Assembly (NCBI GenBank): GCA_030762935.1
Contig: CM060883.1
Span: 49,463,001-49,527,000, forward strand
Source: Hymenopus coronatus
Lineage: Eukaryota > Arthropoda > Insecta > Mantodea > Hymenopodidae
DNA length: 64,000 bases
Direction: 5' to 3'
In this document: piece after piece, positions 13,380-25,600 of the stretch
Layout: each line of letters opens with the position of its first letter
Position numbering within the stretch: the stretch's first letter is position 1
The notes under the pieces: generated by a model
Told to the model about the DNA's origin: nothing
The model's database searches: none
What the model saw: only the letters and a program-made list of their open reading frames with translations
Translations under genes and position numbers: made by a program

Positions 13380-13545
13380 TGCTGTGACGCCCTGTTGATG
13401 TGGCAGCTCAATGGTTAGAGCAGCTGGACGGAAACTAGAAGATCCGTGGTTCAAATCTCGGCTATGGCATTGTATTTTTCGGCCTGGCTCTAACTTTCCA
13501 ACTCCTGTACTACACATGCCTGTGGGGAAGAAACAATTAATTTAA
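13380..13545 (+). mobile_element. tRNA-like SINE
   Basis: TGTGGCAGCTCAATGGTTAG is A-box-like, GTGGTTCAAATCTC is B-box-like, 50 bp apart as in a tRNA; a non-tRNA body follows (CCTGGCTCTAACTTTCCAAC). Not called a tRNA gene because the acceptor stem does not close. Confidence 0.45.
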
Positions 13546-13859
13546 AATTGTGCATAATGTTTGTAACATGCAGAGGAAATAATGGTAATAAGCTTATCCG
13601 AAGACCGATTCATCGGATTCATCAATGAAAATCGATGAATACGATTGAGCCTTTCCAGCTTCCGACTGATGACATCACCAACTCGTTTTAGTAGCTCAAC
13701 AATCAGAATTTAAGAACTGTTTAATTGCAGTAATGTGTCCCTCAAAGTCGCGTGCTAAGTGGGATGTTCATTAATGTGATATTGTTTTAATGTTTATAAA
13801 TGCAATAGTGTAACAGAGAAATAATGTTGACATTGGAAAAACATGTGTAGCTAATACTT

Positions 13860-14480
13860 TTTTGCACAGATCACCATTGAATATCTCGAGAAGCCCCTGA
13901 AATTCTCACGGCACCCTGGTATTCCGAAGCCCTCAAAAAAAAAAAAAACTGTGAACAGACTGTTGAATAAGTTTAAAAAAGGCACAATACGCAGTGATCA
14001 ACCAAAACCAGCCACCAATGAAGATAGCCGAGTCCATGTATTTGCCACTGAGATCACCGCACTAAGTGGCCAGGGAAAACGGTATCAGCAAAGATTCTGT
14101 ACATCGAATATTTAAGTCGGCACATTTCTGTTCCTACAAATTGCAGCACTTGCATGCGATGTCCGAGACTGATCCAATGAGGAGACTTGAATATTATAAC
14201 TGGGTTCTTCAAAAGTAAATAGGAATGCACATTTTCTTCAACATGTCATGTTCAGCGATGAATGTCTTCTTAGCTGGCATTACACATTCAGATAACACCA
14301 AATACTGTTCCCCAGAGAACCCACTTGGATGCGTCCTTCCAAATAACCGAGGTGCCCCACGGGTTATGTTGTGGTGTGATATCCTATCAGATACCAATGT
14401 GGGATATACTTCTTTGATACCCATACAAGCCAACACACTTATAGTGAACTACTTGATAATGTTGTAACCAACCTTTTGGA
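13860..14480 (+). pseudogene. Decayed Tc1/mariner-related transposase
   Basis: In shifting frames: NRLLNKFKKGTIRSDQPKP (helix-turn-helix linker), then a block near 14225-14460 with YCSPENP and APRVMLWCDI, matching the YWSPENP..V-M-V-W-C-G core of DUF4817-type transposases common in insects. Several stops and frameshifts, and a run of 14 A near 13935. No terminal repeats found. Confidence 0.55.
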
Positions 14481-14661
14481 TGATCTTCTATATAAACCTC
14501 GGCAAAGGCGCAAGGCGCAAAGGCGCAAGACCACATTAAGCGCTGGCGACGCGCTAAAAATTACGCATTATGTTTCGGAATCATTTAATTGGACGAAGTG
14601 ACCCTTTCACCTTCACTAGATGTTACACCCCCCCCCCCTATATTTTTCTCTGTCTCTGTAG

Positions 14662-14762
14662 ACAATGAGTGTTTCAGACCCAGCCACAAATCTGGATATC
14701 TTAAACGAAAGAATCATCAATTCCATCAGCAGCATTCCACCAGCTGCACTTTTGTGGATTGG
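14662..14762 (+). CDS. Gene 1 internal coding exon (phase 0 in, phase 2 out)
   Basis: A long pyrimidine tract ending TCTCTGTCTCTGTAG gives a strong acceptor, and the exon ends GG before GTAAGA, a strong donor. The frame is open for 33 codons and reads like real protein (SVSDPATNLDILNERI, then ISSIPPAALLWIG). The two leftover bases GG plus the single G opening the next exon form a glycine codon, so the two exons join without a frame break. No earlier exon of this gene was found upstream; it may lie before the window or be hidden among repeats. Confidence 0.62.
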
Positions 14763-17700
14763 GTAAGATTTTGTCTGCGAGTGAACGGGTTACTTATTGA
14801 ATGTGAACGATAGGCTTGTGGTGGCATAGGAATATTGAGAAAGTCATCATTTAGCACACGAATTTTAAGACACACGTCGTATAAAACATTTACCACTTTC
14901 CAGGGGGAACTGAAATCGCTTTGAGTCCAATCCCATCTCAATACGATGCGCATTTATCATGTTAAATTCAGAAAGAATTGAGGTCTTTTGAGTACGCAAG
15001 CTGGTCAACTTGGTCAACTTGGAATTGCTTTGGCGAACATTTAAAGATATTATTTGTTACTCTGTGAAATATAAGCAAATTTTGAAGTTAAATAATTATA
15101 TTTTATTATTATATAAATGGCAAATTATATAAGCCATAAAAGTGGTTCTCTTATAACCTACCACAGAACAATAAATAAAAACTACTAACATATGACTACG
15201 TACAACGAATATAGCCGGAGAAGAGTTTTTTTACCGTATTCAAAATGATTTGAATACGGAGGTGTTTCCATGCAACATATTCCGATCCGATCTCATTCCT
15301 ATCCCACTTTCTAAGAGGATCGGATCCAAGATTAAATACGATTTGAATCCGCGCATCCATGCAGCATTCAATATCTACGGTAAGTATACTCAAATCGATT
15401 TCGATTACGTGGTAATTGTCTGCGATGCACGGTGCATATTTCAAATGTACGATGAGCTTGCGAACTCGTGTGAACATAAAATCAGTATTCATTAACTTAT
15501 CATTTAACACGACTTTTGATACACAGGGTATATATTTTATATAGCCGGCATGATCTCCCCCTCTTGTCCCTCCCAGTGAAAATGCTCTTCATAATATGTG
15601 CTTCTTTTATTTTCTTCTACTAATGTACACATCCAGGAACTGTTTTTGTTAAAGTGCTTCACAGTCTGCTGTTACATTGATAACTGACAAATTAATTAAT
15701 TAATTATTTATTTACAGTATAAAAACCTCTCAGTTTTTCTGTTATTGGGTCGTAAGTTCAACACAGCATCGACATGAATTGGTGATACAATTCTGTCATG
15801 AAGACTCTCGATAACGATTGTGGTTAGATATTGTATAGCAATAACTGAGTTTCATTATTACTGGCCGTTCGAACTGTTGGTGCAACGTTTCTTTTCTGTT
15901 GTACTTTACAAATACTGATCTCAATTTCCTCGTGAACTTATGTAAAGCAAAAATGTATAATGATATTAGTGATTAATTGACTGATTAAAAAAAAAAAAAC
16001 CTAAGGCTAAGACCAGTTTAATACAATCTTTATACACATCTGTAAAAGTTATAGGTACCTAGAGCTGCCGGGCTCTTCAGTTACAGCTTTCATCTGTTTA
16101 CTCGTAGTGCTATGTGCTAGATGTTTAGGATATATATATATATACATATATTAAACTAGGAATACCAAGAGTAACGCCTGAGATTCCAAGTATTTCCTTC
16201 TGTAGTTGAGAAGATGCTGATCATGTGTTACAAGAATCCCAATGTTCTTAGGTGATTTGGTTACTCATCGCGGTGACAGAGAGCAGTTATTGGAGCTTTT
16301 AAGTGTTTCCTTATGTTGATATAAACGTTACAGGAACACCGGCTCTTCTTGGCCTTTTACGCAGTTACTCATCACAGAGACAGAATACAATATAACACCT
16401 GGAGATTTCAAGAGCTTTCCTTGTTAGTTGTGAATGTGCTAATCAGGGTTTGATATATATGTTACAGGAATCCCAATCCTTCCGGATCGTTTGATTACTC
16501 ATCACAGTGACAGAATATAATATCATACTTGGGAATTTCAAGAGTTTCCCTGTTAGTCGTGAATATGCTAATAAGGGTTTGATATATATGTTACAGGAAT
16601 CCCAATCCTTCCGGATGTTTGATTATTCATCACAGAGACAGAATACAAATAACACCTGGAGATTTCAAGAGTTTCCCTCGTTAGTTGTGAATATGCTAAT
16701 CAAGGTTTAATATATACGTTACAGGAATTCCAATCCCTCCGGATCGTTTAGTTACTCATCACAGTGACAGAATACAATATAACACCTGGAGATTTCAAGA
16801 GTTTCCCTCGTGTGATTATGCTAATCAGGGTTTGATATATATGTTACAGGAATCCCAATCCTTCCGGATCGCTTGGTTACTCATCACAGTGACAGAATAC
16901 AATATAACACCTGGAGATTTCAAGAGCTTTCCTTGTTAGTTGTGAATATGCTAATCAGGGTTTGATATCTATGTTACAGGAATCCCAATCCTTCCGGATC
17001 GTTTGGTTACTCATCACAGTGACAGAATACAATATAATACCTGGAGATTTCAAGAGTTTCGCTCGTTAGTCGTGAATATGCTAATAAGGGTTTGATATAT
17101 ATGTTACAGGAATCCCAATCCCTCCGGATCGTTTGGTTATACATCGCAGTGGCAAAGAGCAGTACCTGGAGATTTCAAGTGTTTTCCTCTGCAGCTTGGA
17201 ACAGGAAGTTGTGGAGAGGATGCTCAGGAAGCTGCTCGATTATGGAATGATCTGCTTCCTCATCTTGCTGAATCACCCCCTTCACCGCCTCCAAAGAAGG
17301 CTCCGGATCCGCAACTGGGAACTGGTAACATTTTTTATGAGGGACAAAAATCAAGGCAGAGAGGAAAAGAAACGTTGCTTAAAAATATGATGTATTCCAT
17401 TCAAATGACTTTCTCTACATCTCTGTAACAAATTACTACTAATAATAATAATATAATAATTAATAATTGCAACAATTCTCCACTTATCTTTAGGAATCCA
17501 AGGATAGTTTCGTAATAAAATGGTTTATTGCCAAACCAGTCCTTGGATCCCAAAAGATAAGTAGAGCATTGTTACAATTATTAATTAGTATGGTAATATT
17601 TGTGTTACTTCACTGTAACCAGCTTCTTTTTACATTTATACTGCTAATAAGCTTATTCTTCTATCTACTTCAAGCTAATTGAGATAAACATTAGTGGAAA

Positions 17701-20700
17701 CGGTCTTATTACTTAGTTCCTTATAAATATAAGTGAAATAAGGGAATAATACACTAGGCTAAATGACAGTCAAATGTTTTAAAATGTGGTTGCTATGGGA
17801 TTAGTTGGGGGTGGGAGGATTTGCTTGCAAATCTTTGTGTCGCATCCTAGGAATATATTGAACCTAAATACCAAGTGTGATATTTAACGGACTTTTCGTT
17901 TTTCAGCTACGCTGCACACACAGGAACATTTTTCTAAAAATACCTTTTTTTTATCCAGGAAGTCTCAAAACATGTATATCTGGTGAAATCTCGGTATCGA
18001 ATTTTTGGGTGCAATACAATACCCTCTCTATACACTATGTATATAGTACGAACAGAGAAAGTAAAAAAGAGAAGAAATAACAAATGGACTTGACAGTTGG
18101 CGGAATGCCTTAAAATCATCTCGTAAATAAGTATGTGAGCAAAGATGGCATCCTAGGGTATGTGTGGTTGAAGGGCATAGGAGAATGCAGCTTGGGTGTA
18201 AAGCAAAAAGCCTTTGGAAACGTTTCTGCTGGTAGCGGTTGAAACCGTGTTTTGTGTTTGTGCTTCTTTTTACTTTCTCTAAACGCACTATGTACATAAA
18301 GTATAGAGAAGGTATTGTACTCCACCCAAAAATTCGATACCAAGATTTCACCGGAAATATATGTTTTAGGGTCCTCTTTAACTAAAAAAAGCATTTTCGG
18401 AGAAAGGTCTGTGTGTGTGTCCGTGTTTCTGTGAACAGGATAACTCAAAAACGAAAAGTCTGTAAAATACCAAACTTGGTATTTAAGTTTAGTATCCTTC
18501 AGGGATGCCACACGAAGATTTGAGGAGAATCCCCCCCTCCCCCAACTACCTTTTACATGGAACTTTTTTCTCAAAAATGGCTCTAACGATTTTGATTAAA
18601 ATATCGTATACCAAAGCTATTTACCTAACAAATAAAATGTATATTTCGAATTTTCTGGGAATAGCCTCTGAAGAGTACTTTATTCTGGATCAATTTTACG
18701 GAATTTTGCACAACTGCTAAACCGTAAGAGACGGACAAAAACTTACTGCACGAAAAATGTAGAGCACGTTAAAACATACAATTTATGTTATATACATTTT
18801 TGTGGAGTTTATCGTTTTTGAGACATTCCTCGTTTTTTGGTGTCTGCCTTGAAAAATGTTTGTACTTTTCTCATATAGGAATTTGTCAGTTCCTGTCCAT
18901 ACAAACAAAGGAACTTCAGTCACTTAGCAACCAGCTTTTGACTATCACTTTAACCTATGGTACTCCCTTATTTCGCTTCTGCTTACAAGGAAGCAAGTAA
19001 TAAGACTATTTCTGTTAATTGTTTCTGATTAGCATGAAGTAAATAGAAGTATAAGCTTTTTAAGAATAATTTGTTGCAGGGATATAGAGAAAGTCATGTG
19101 GATGGTACACATCAGATTATTTTTAGTGTTATCAGCATTAGCTGTGTCCAGTGGATTGTAGTCCCGATAGAATTCAAAATGTCGCTATTCAGAACGATAG
19201 TGCTGTCCATTCAGAGTATCTTTCAGTGGCTTACTGTTTAGAGTCAAGATGTCTATGCAATGGTTAAGATGGTATAAAAGAGCTTCAGAACTGGCAACAG
19301 TCTGCAATAGTGACGGTGTGAGTGATTTGAGTCGAGCATAGAATTGAGATGTCCTCATCAGATGAACTGACTCTTGAGTAGGTGGATAATGAAGCAAGGT
19401 TTTGCCTCTACTTTATTATTGTGCTACTCTGTTGCTAACATATAGCTTTCCTTTGTTTCTCAGAAGCCCCTTGTATATTACACAAGGTGCACATTGTTTA
19501 TTCTCGGAAGCTGCTGGCGTTTTGCCTAGCATCAATGAGCATGTCACTTCAGACAATGAATGCGAATTGTACATAAATATTAACTCCACGTAAAGTGAAG
19601 CACAGCATTAGAACGTCATCTCTTCCATACGGTACAAGGTGAAGGTAAAACTACAGTGACTTTCAAATGGGATGAGGTTTGTCCTTGAGCGCCAGTCAAT
19701 CGAAGTGCTGCTGTGCTGACATATTGCATTCCCGCTTAACTAGGGAGTAACACGCTAAGTGATTCCGTCTCTCATAAATACTACTTACGCTAAGACTAAA
19801 TATTCTAATTTTGCAAAACATTATTCACCAGGAAGATACGGCTCGTAGCAGAACCGTAAAAACCACAGCTTTTTGGCTCAAATAGTTTTCATAGTGAACT
19901 AAGTTGTCAGGCAGATTTGTATACTTAGTGTGCGAGTGAGAGGGAAATATGAAAAGAGTGGGGGTAGCGACCTGGCAACACAGAGCACGATAACGCATCT
20001 GCAGCGTAGAACTCTTCTCATTTGAAAAAAAAAAAAAAAAAAAAAAAAAAAACCATCAATAATGGCGGCCCCGCAACCGAGACAGATCACCGCACGTTAA
20101 CCTCGGACCTATCTGCTTCTGCCTTGACTCCTGGGAGGGTGAAGTAGGGGAATCCTGGAGGGCGACTAGATTCGAATGACGATGTGCGAAAGCCTGGAAG
20201 GGTCTCTAATATTTGCAAATTTAACGCACCCAAACATGTGCGTATTTATTCATAGTGCCCCGAGCCTCCGGAATCCTCCGAAGCCACACGGACGACTGAA
20301 ACTGTACATATTATGTGCATAATGGGTAGTTTAAGATATAATATAATTCATTTGTTCTTTATTCCGTAAATATTTTAATAATAAGTTTTTTTATGTTTTA
20401 ATTATAAATTACATGAAAGTATACAACTGAAATGGAGGATGGCGCTGCCATGGACACAAGAGAGAAAGCAAGCAAGCTAGAGGGATGTGGATGACATAAT
20501 AAATGCCAGATGCTCAGGGATCCGTTAAGAGTGCAAAATTCCAGTATTTTTTCAATAATTCTTGTAGACGTGAGCCAATGAGTATATTTGAAACAGAGGT
20601 TTAAAATACGTGATTGAACGGATACAATTTAATTTATCTAAACGCCCAAGGTAGAAAGCATCATAGATTTTCTATAAAATGCAGCAATGACGTCAGGTCA

Positions 20701-22582
20701 CAAATTAATTAAAGACATGAAGTGTCAATAATAACCAAAACGTCATGAAAATAATCAACAATGTCAAGCATCTATAACAATCAGCAACATCTGGTGTCAA
20801 TAAGAATCAATAATTTCGTGTCAATAGTCAGATGTCAGCAATGTTCGTTCATCTATAAATGGTTGGTGGTAATAGATTACGGGATCAAACATCCAAGATG
20901 TACAAAATTCCAGAGATAGAGAAGATGGTCACAACTGGACCACATCCTTAATGGCTCTTTCAGGCAGCCTTTTCTCGTTTCTGTAGACTTAGAGGTAGCT
21001 TTTTATTCTCATTTATCCTAAGTCTTTTAGGCCTATTCAGTCCGTAGTGTGCAGACGCATCAGCTACATGAGATCTGAGCGGTCTCAATTCTGTAATTGT
21101 CCCTAGAAACATTGAAAAATGCAAAAAATACTTTCTGCAATATTCAAAATTACTTCAACTGTAATATTTTTGACTTTCGCACATCAATAACCTTTATGAT
21201 TCAGCCTTTTCTCTGAGTAATTTTTTTATAAATAGAGGCTTTTGAATATTAGTTGAGATTGAGGATGTATGGGACTGATAATCGTTAGCAACCTGAAAGC
21301 TTCTACAAGAATGACACTGACTGTCTTACCTCCCATTGGGGAGATTCATTTTCAAATAACACATGTCAATTATACTTTTTGGGTCCGAGCCTTTTTCATT
21401 GATTTTCTCTCGTAATGGCACTGGTTCTCCTTAACTAACGACCTCTTGTAACTTGTAGAGACTTGAATTTGGAAGTCGTCAGAAGTTTAAGACAGTCATC
21501 TGAGCTTTTCCGTTATTTGTCTGAGCCCCATGAAGGAATCTGATGTGTTCCATTCTCATGACTGTCTACATCTCTGCAACAAATTATGTATCATTAATAA
21601 ACTTATTCTTACATCCACTTCACAGTGATTTGTTGTATAGTGAAACATGAACGTGATAGGAAAATCTGCTTTTTTTTCATTCACATGGCTTATTCTAGTC
21701 GTTCTACGAACAAATTATCTTCACAAAAAATTATTCTTTTACCTATATCATGCTAGTCGAGATAAACATTAGCACTATTCGTCTTATTACTTGTTTCCTT
21801 GTAGGTAGAAGGGAAATAAGGGATTACAACTTTTCTCTTTTGCATTCCCAGAGTAAAACAAAGTTAGTAACTAGCTTAAAACTGAATCTAATAACAAGGA
21901 ATATCTTGGAAACAGTTGGTTCTAGAAAACAAAAGTATATGACATAAACTGCGTGTGTCTTAACTAATTCTATGTTTTATGTGCAGTGAGTAATTACTAC
22001 GGTTTACCACTTACATAGAAATATCCAAAATGGAGAGGTTTTCAGAGGCTGTTCCCAGAAAATTTAAGACATACATTTCGTTTTCATGAAAATATCTTAA
22101 ACCTATGATATGTTAAACAAAATCGTTAATCATTTTTGAGAAAATAAAAAATTCCTAAAATGGCGTGTTATTTATGGACGCTCTTTAATTGCTGTGGGTC
22201 TCAGCGTCCCATTCTATACTGGGCGTGAAAAACCGCTTAATTTTGCTCAGAGGCCTCTCAATCAGGCTTGAGGTTCTTTTACGTGTCGTAAATCTACGAC
22301 ACGGGACCAACGGCTTTACTTCACTTCCGAAGAAAGCCATGCTAAGGATTTTTACACCCGAAAAAATCCATCGTCCTCCGCCGGGTTTGAACCCGCGACC
22401 TTGGGTATATGAAGTTAGCATGGTAACCATTACACCACGGAGGGCGACAATGTTTAAGGTAAAGGGTAGTTGGTGGGGGGAGTTTTCTTGAATATCTTCG
22501 TGTGCCCTTCTTATAAGGCATTAAACTTTAATACAAGTTTGATGTTTAATGGACTTTTAGTTTTTGAGCTATGCTGCCCCCC

Positions 22583-22614
<32 letters not shown>

Positions 22615-25600
22615 TACACGGAAATTTTTCTAAAAATACTTTTTTTTTGGTAGCCTAGGGTCTCAAAACATGTATTTTCGGTGAAATCTCGGTATCGAAT
22701 TTTTGGGTGGAATGCAATACCTATCTTTACTATCAACTATGTACATCGCCCTCACGTGCCAGAGAAAATAAAAATGTATCTGAAAGCGAATGCAGCTAAT
22801 AAAAGGTTTTTCTATCCCAAGTGAACTTTTCAGCTCATATATACATAGCGATCATTTTATGGCCCGGCCCGAATTGCTTTTATACTTCTATGCTTGCTCC
22901 GCAAAAATGAATTGTTCGGCACGCATTTCAGTGGAGTAATAAGAAGACAATAATAAGAATTTGCCTAAGCGGTTCATTCACAACATTAATATTTGAACAG
23001 CTTTCTTTTTTGAGATGCTCAATGAACAAATGCAGTATTAAAGCACACCGGTCCCCATTGGCCACACTCGCTAAAGTGCCTAGCTTTGGTGTTTCGAGGC
23101 GCAAGGGATCATGAGTTCGAGTCCCACCTTGTGCATGGGTGTTTGTGTGTTGTAAATGTGTTTATGTATTTGTATTTTTTGAGTAAAAAGAAAACGGAAA
23201 ACAAGGAAATCTAGGTAAAATGAAAAAAATCTTATGTGTACCATTCACCTGACTTTCTCTACAACAAATTATTCTTAAAATGCTTATACTTCTATTTACT
23301 TCGTGCTAATCAGAAAAAAATTAAAAGAAATACTCTTATTTCTTGCTTCCTTGTAAGTACAAGCGAACTAAGAGAGTACCATAGGTTAAAGTGATAGTCA
23401 AACGCTGGTTGCTATATCACTGAAGTTCCTTTGTTTGTATGGACAGCAGTTGACAAATTCCTGTACGAGAAAAGTATGTTTTTCAAAGCAGGAATTAAAA
23501 ACAAGGAATGTCTCAAAAACGATGAACTCCACGAAAAAAGTATATGTAACATAAATTGTATGTTTTGATGTGATCTACAATTTTTGAGTGGTAAGTTTTT
23601 GTCTATCTCTTACAGTTTACCAGTTATGCACAATTGCGTAAAATTCATCCAGAATAAAGTACTCTTCAGAGGCTATTTCCAGAAAATTCAAGGTGTACAT
23701 TTTATTTGTCAGGTAAATATCTTTAATATATGATATTTTAATCAACATCGATAGAGCCATTTTTTAGAAAATCAACATTTTCGAAAAAAGTTCCATGTAA
23801 AGGGTAGTTGGAATTGAGGGGATTTTCTTGAAAATCTTCGTGTCGCATCCTTGGAAGATACCAAACCTAAATACCAAGTTTGGTTTTTAACGGACCTTTC
23901 GTTTTTGAGCTATGCTGCCCCCCCCCCACATACACAGACATTTTTATAAAATTACTTTTTTTCTCAAAACATGTATTTCCGGTGAAATCTCGGTATCGAA
24001 TTTTTGGGTACATTACAATACCTTCTCTATACATATGTACATAGTACGTACAGAGAAAGTAAAATGCTCGAACAGAAGACCGAAATAATTGACAACTGAT
24101 ATTCACAGCCTAAGTGTAGAAGCTTTGACCGGTTCATTTACGGCTCTTTTTTTTTTCTTCTTTTTTTTCTTTTAAACAGTAACGGAGTCTGATCAGGACT
24201 CCAGTACTGTATCCCTATTTACATTTCCCCCCGTAGGTTTTACTGATTACTGGTTTACTGGTTTTACTGTTTCTTTTACAAACATATACACATTGCACAA
24301 ACATATAACACCCATGCCCACGACGGGACTCGAACCCACGTTGAACTAGGGGAACACTGCAAGCGAATCACGCATACTGACGATCATGACCAGCTCACAA
24401 AAGACCACTCGACATACTTCACACTCCATATATTAAACAAATCTGATGTGCTCCATTCACATGACTTTCTCTACATCTCTGTAACAAATATTGTCAATAA
24501 GCTTGTTCTTCTATATATTTAATGCTAAAACCTTAGCACAAACAGTCTTATTACTTAGTTCCTTTATAAGTAGAAGGGAAATAAGGGAATACATTAGGCT
24601 AAACTGATAGTCAAATGTTTTAAAACGTAGTTGCTATGGGATTGAAATCCGTTTCTCTGCGTGGCCAAATGTTGACAAGTTCCCGTATGAGAAAAGTTTA
24701 AGTATTTTAAATCTGAGATCAATATAATCAATATCTACATTTTTTGTGTAGTAAGTTTTTGTCTATCTCTTACGGTTTACCAGTTATGCAAAAGTGAATA
24801 AAAATCATTCAGAATAAAGAGGTCTTTAGAGGTTGTTCCCAGTAAATTCTAGATATACATTTTATTTGGCAGTTAAATGTCCGAAATGTAAGAGATTTTA
24901 ATCAAAACAGGGCCATTTTTGAGAAACTCAAAATTTTCGTAATTTTTGTCATGTAAAGGGTAGTTAAGGGTGGGGAATTTTCTTGAAAATCCTCGTGTCG
25001 CATCCTTGGAAGATATCAAACTTAAGCACCAAGTTTGATAGTTATCGGTATTTTAGGTTTTGAGCTATGCTGCTCACACACATACGGACCTTTTTCTAAA
25101 ATTGTTTTTTTTTCGGTGAAATCTCGGAATCGAAATTTTGGGTGCAGTAAAATACCTCCTCTATACACTATGTACATAGTGCGTGTAGAGAAAGTAAAAA
25201 TTAGTTTCCAATTCCTTAGCCGTGATTTTAGTGTACTACTGACAGGAACATAACTTATTTTTAGACTGCCTCCGGTCCCGAGTTTGATTCCCGGCTGGGG
25301 CGGGGAATTTTTCTTTAACCAGAGTCATTCCCTATCCCCCTCAGAGTCTGAAAGTATGAATGTGAAAGTGAATGTGCGTGTGTTTAGTAATATAAAGTTG
25401 ATTAACCTAATGTTCTCTACCTACACTAATACGAGTTATTTCACAATTCAAAGCCCCCGATAGGACCATTGAAGTTACAGGAGGCTATATAAATGAAACA
25501 ACAACAGCAATAACAATAATAATAAACTTATTTTTCAGGTGGCAATGGGCAGCCTTTCCGAAGTGCCATGTACATACTGGTGGGCTTTGTGGTGGTTCTG

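Noticed and set aside
15250..15495. 81-residue plus-strand frame and its minus-strand partner
   Set aside because: Both follow from the palindromic structure; no family recognised and no fitting splice sites.
16468..17109. CRISPR-like array
   Set aside because: Units are contiguous tandem repeats without spacers, in a eukaryotic intron.
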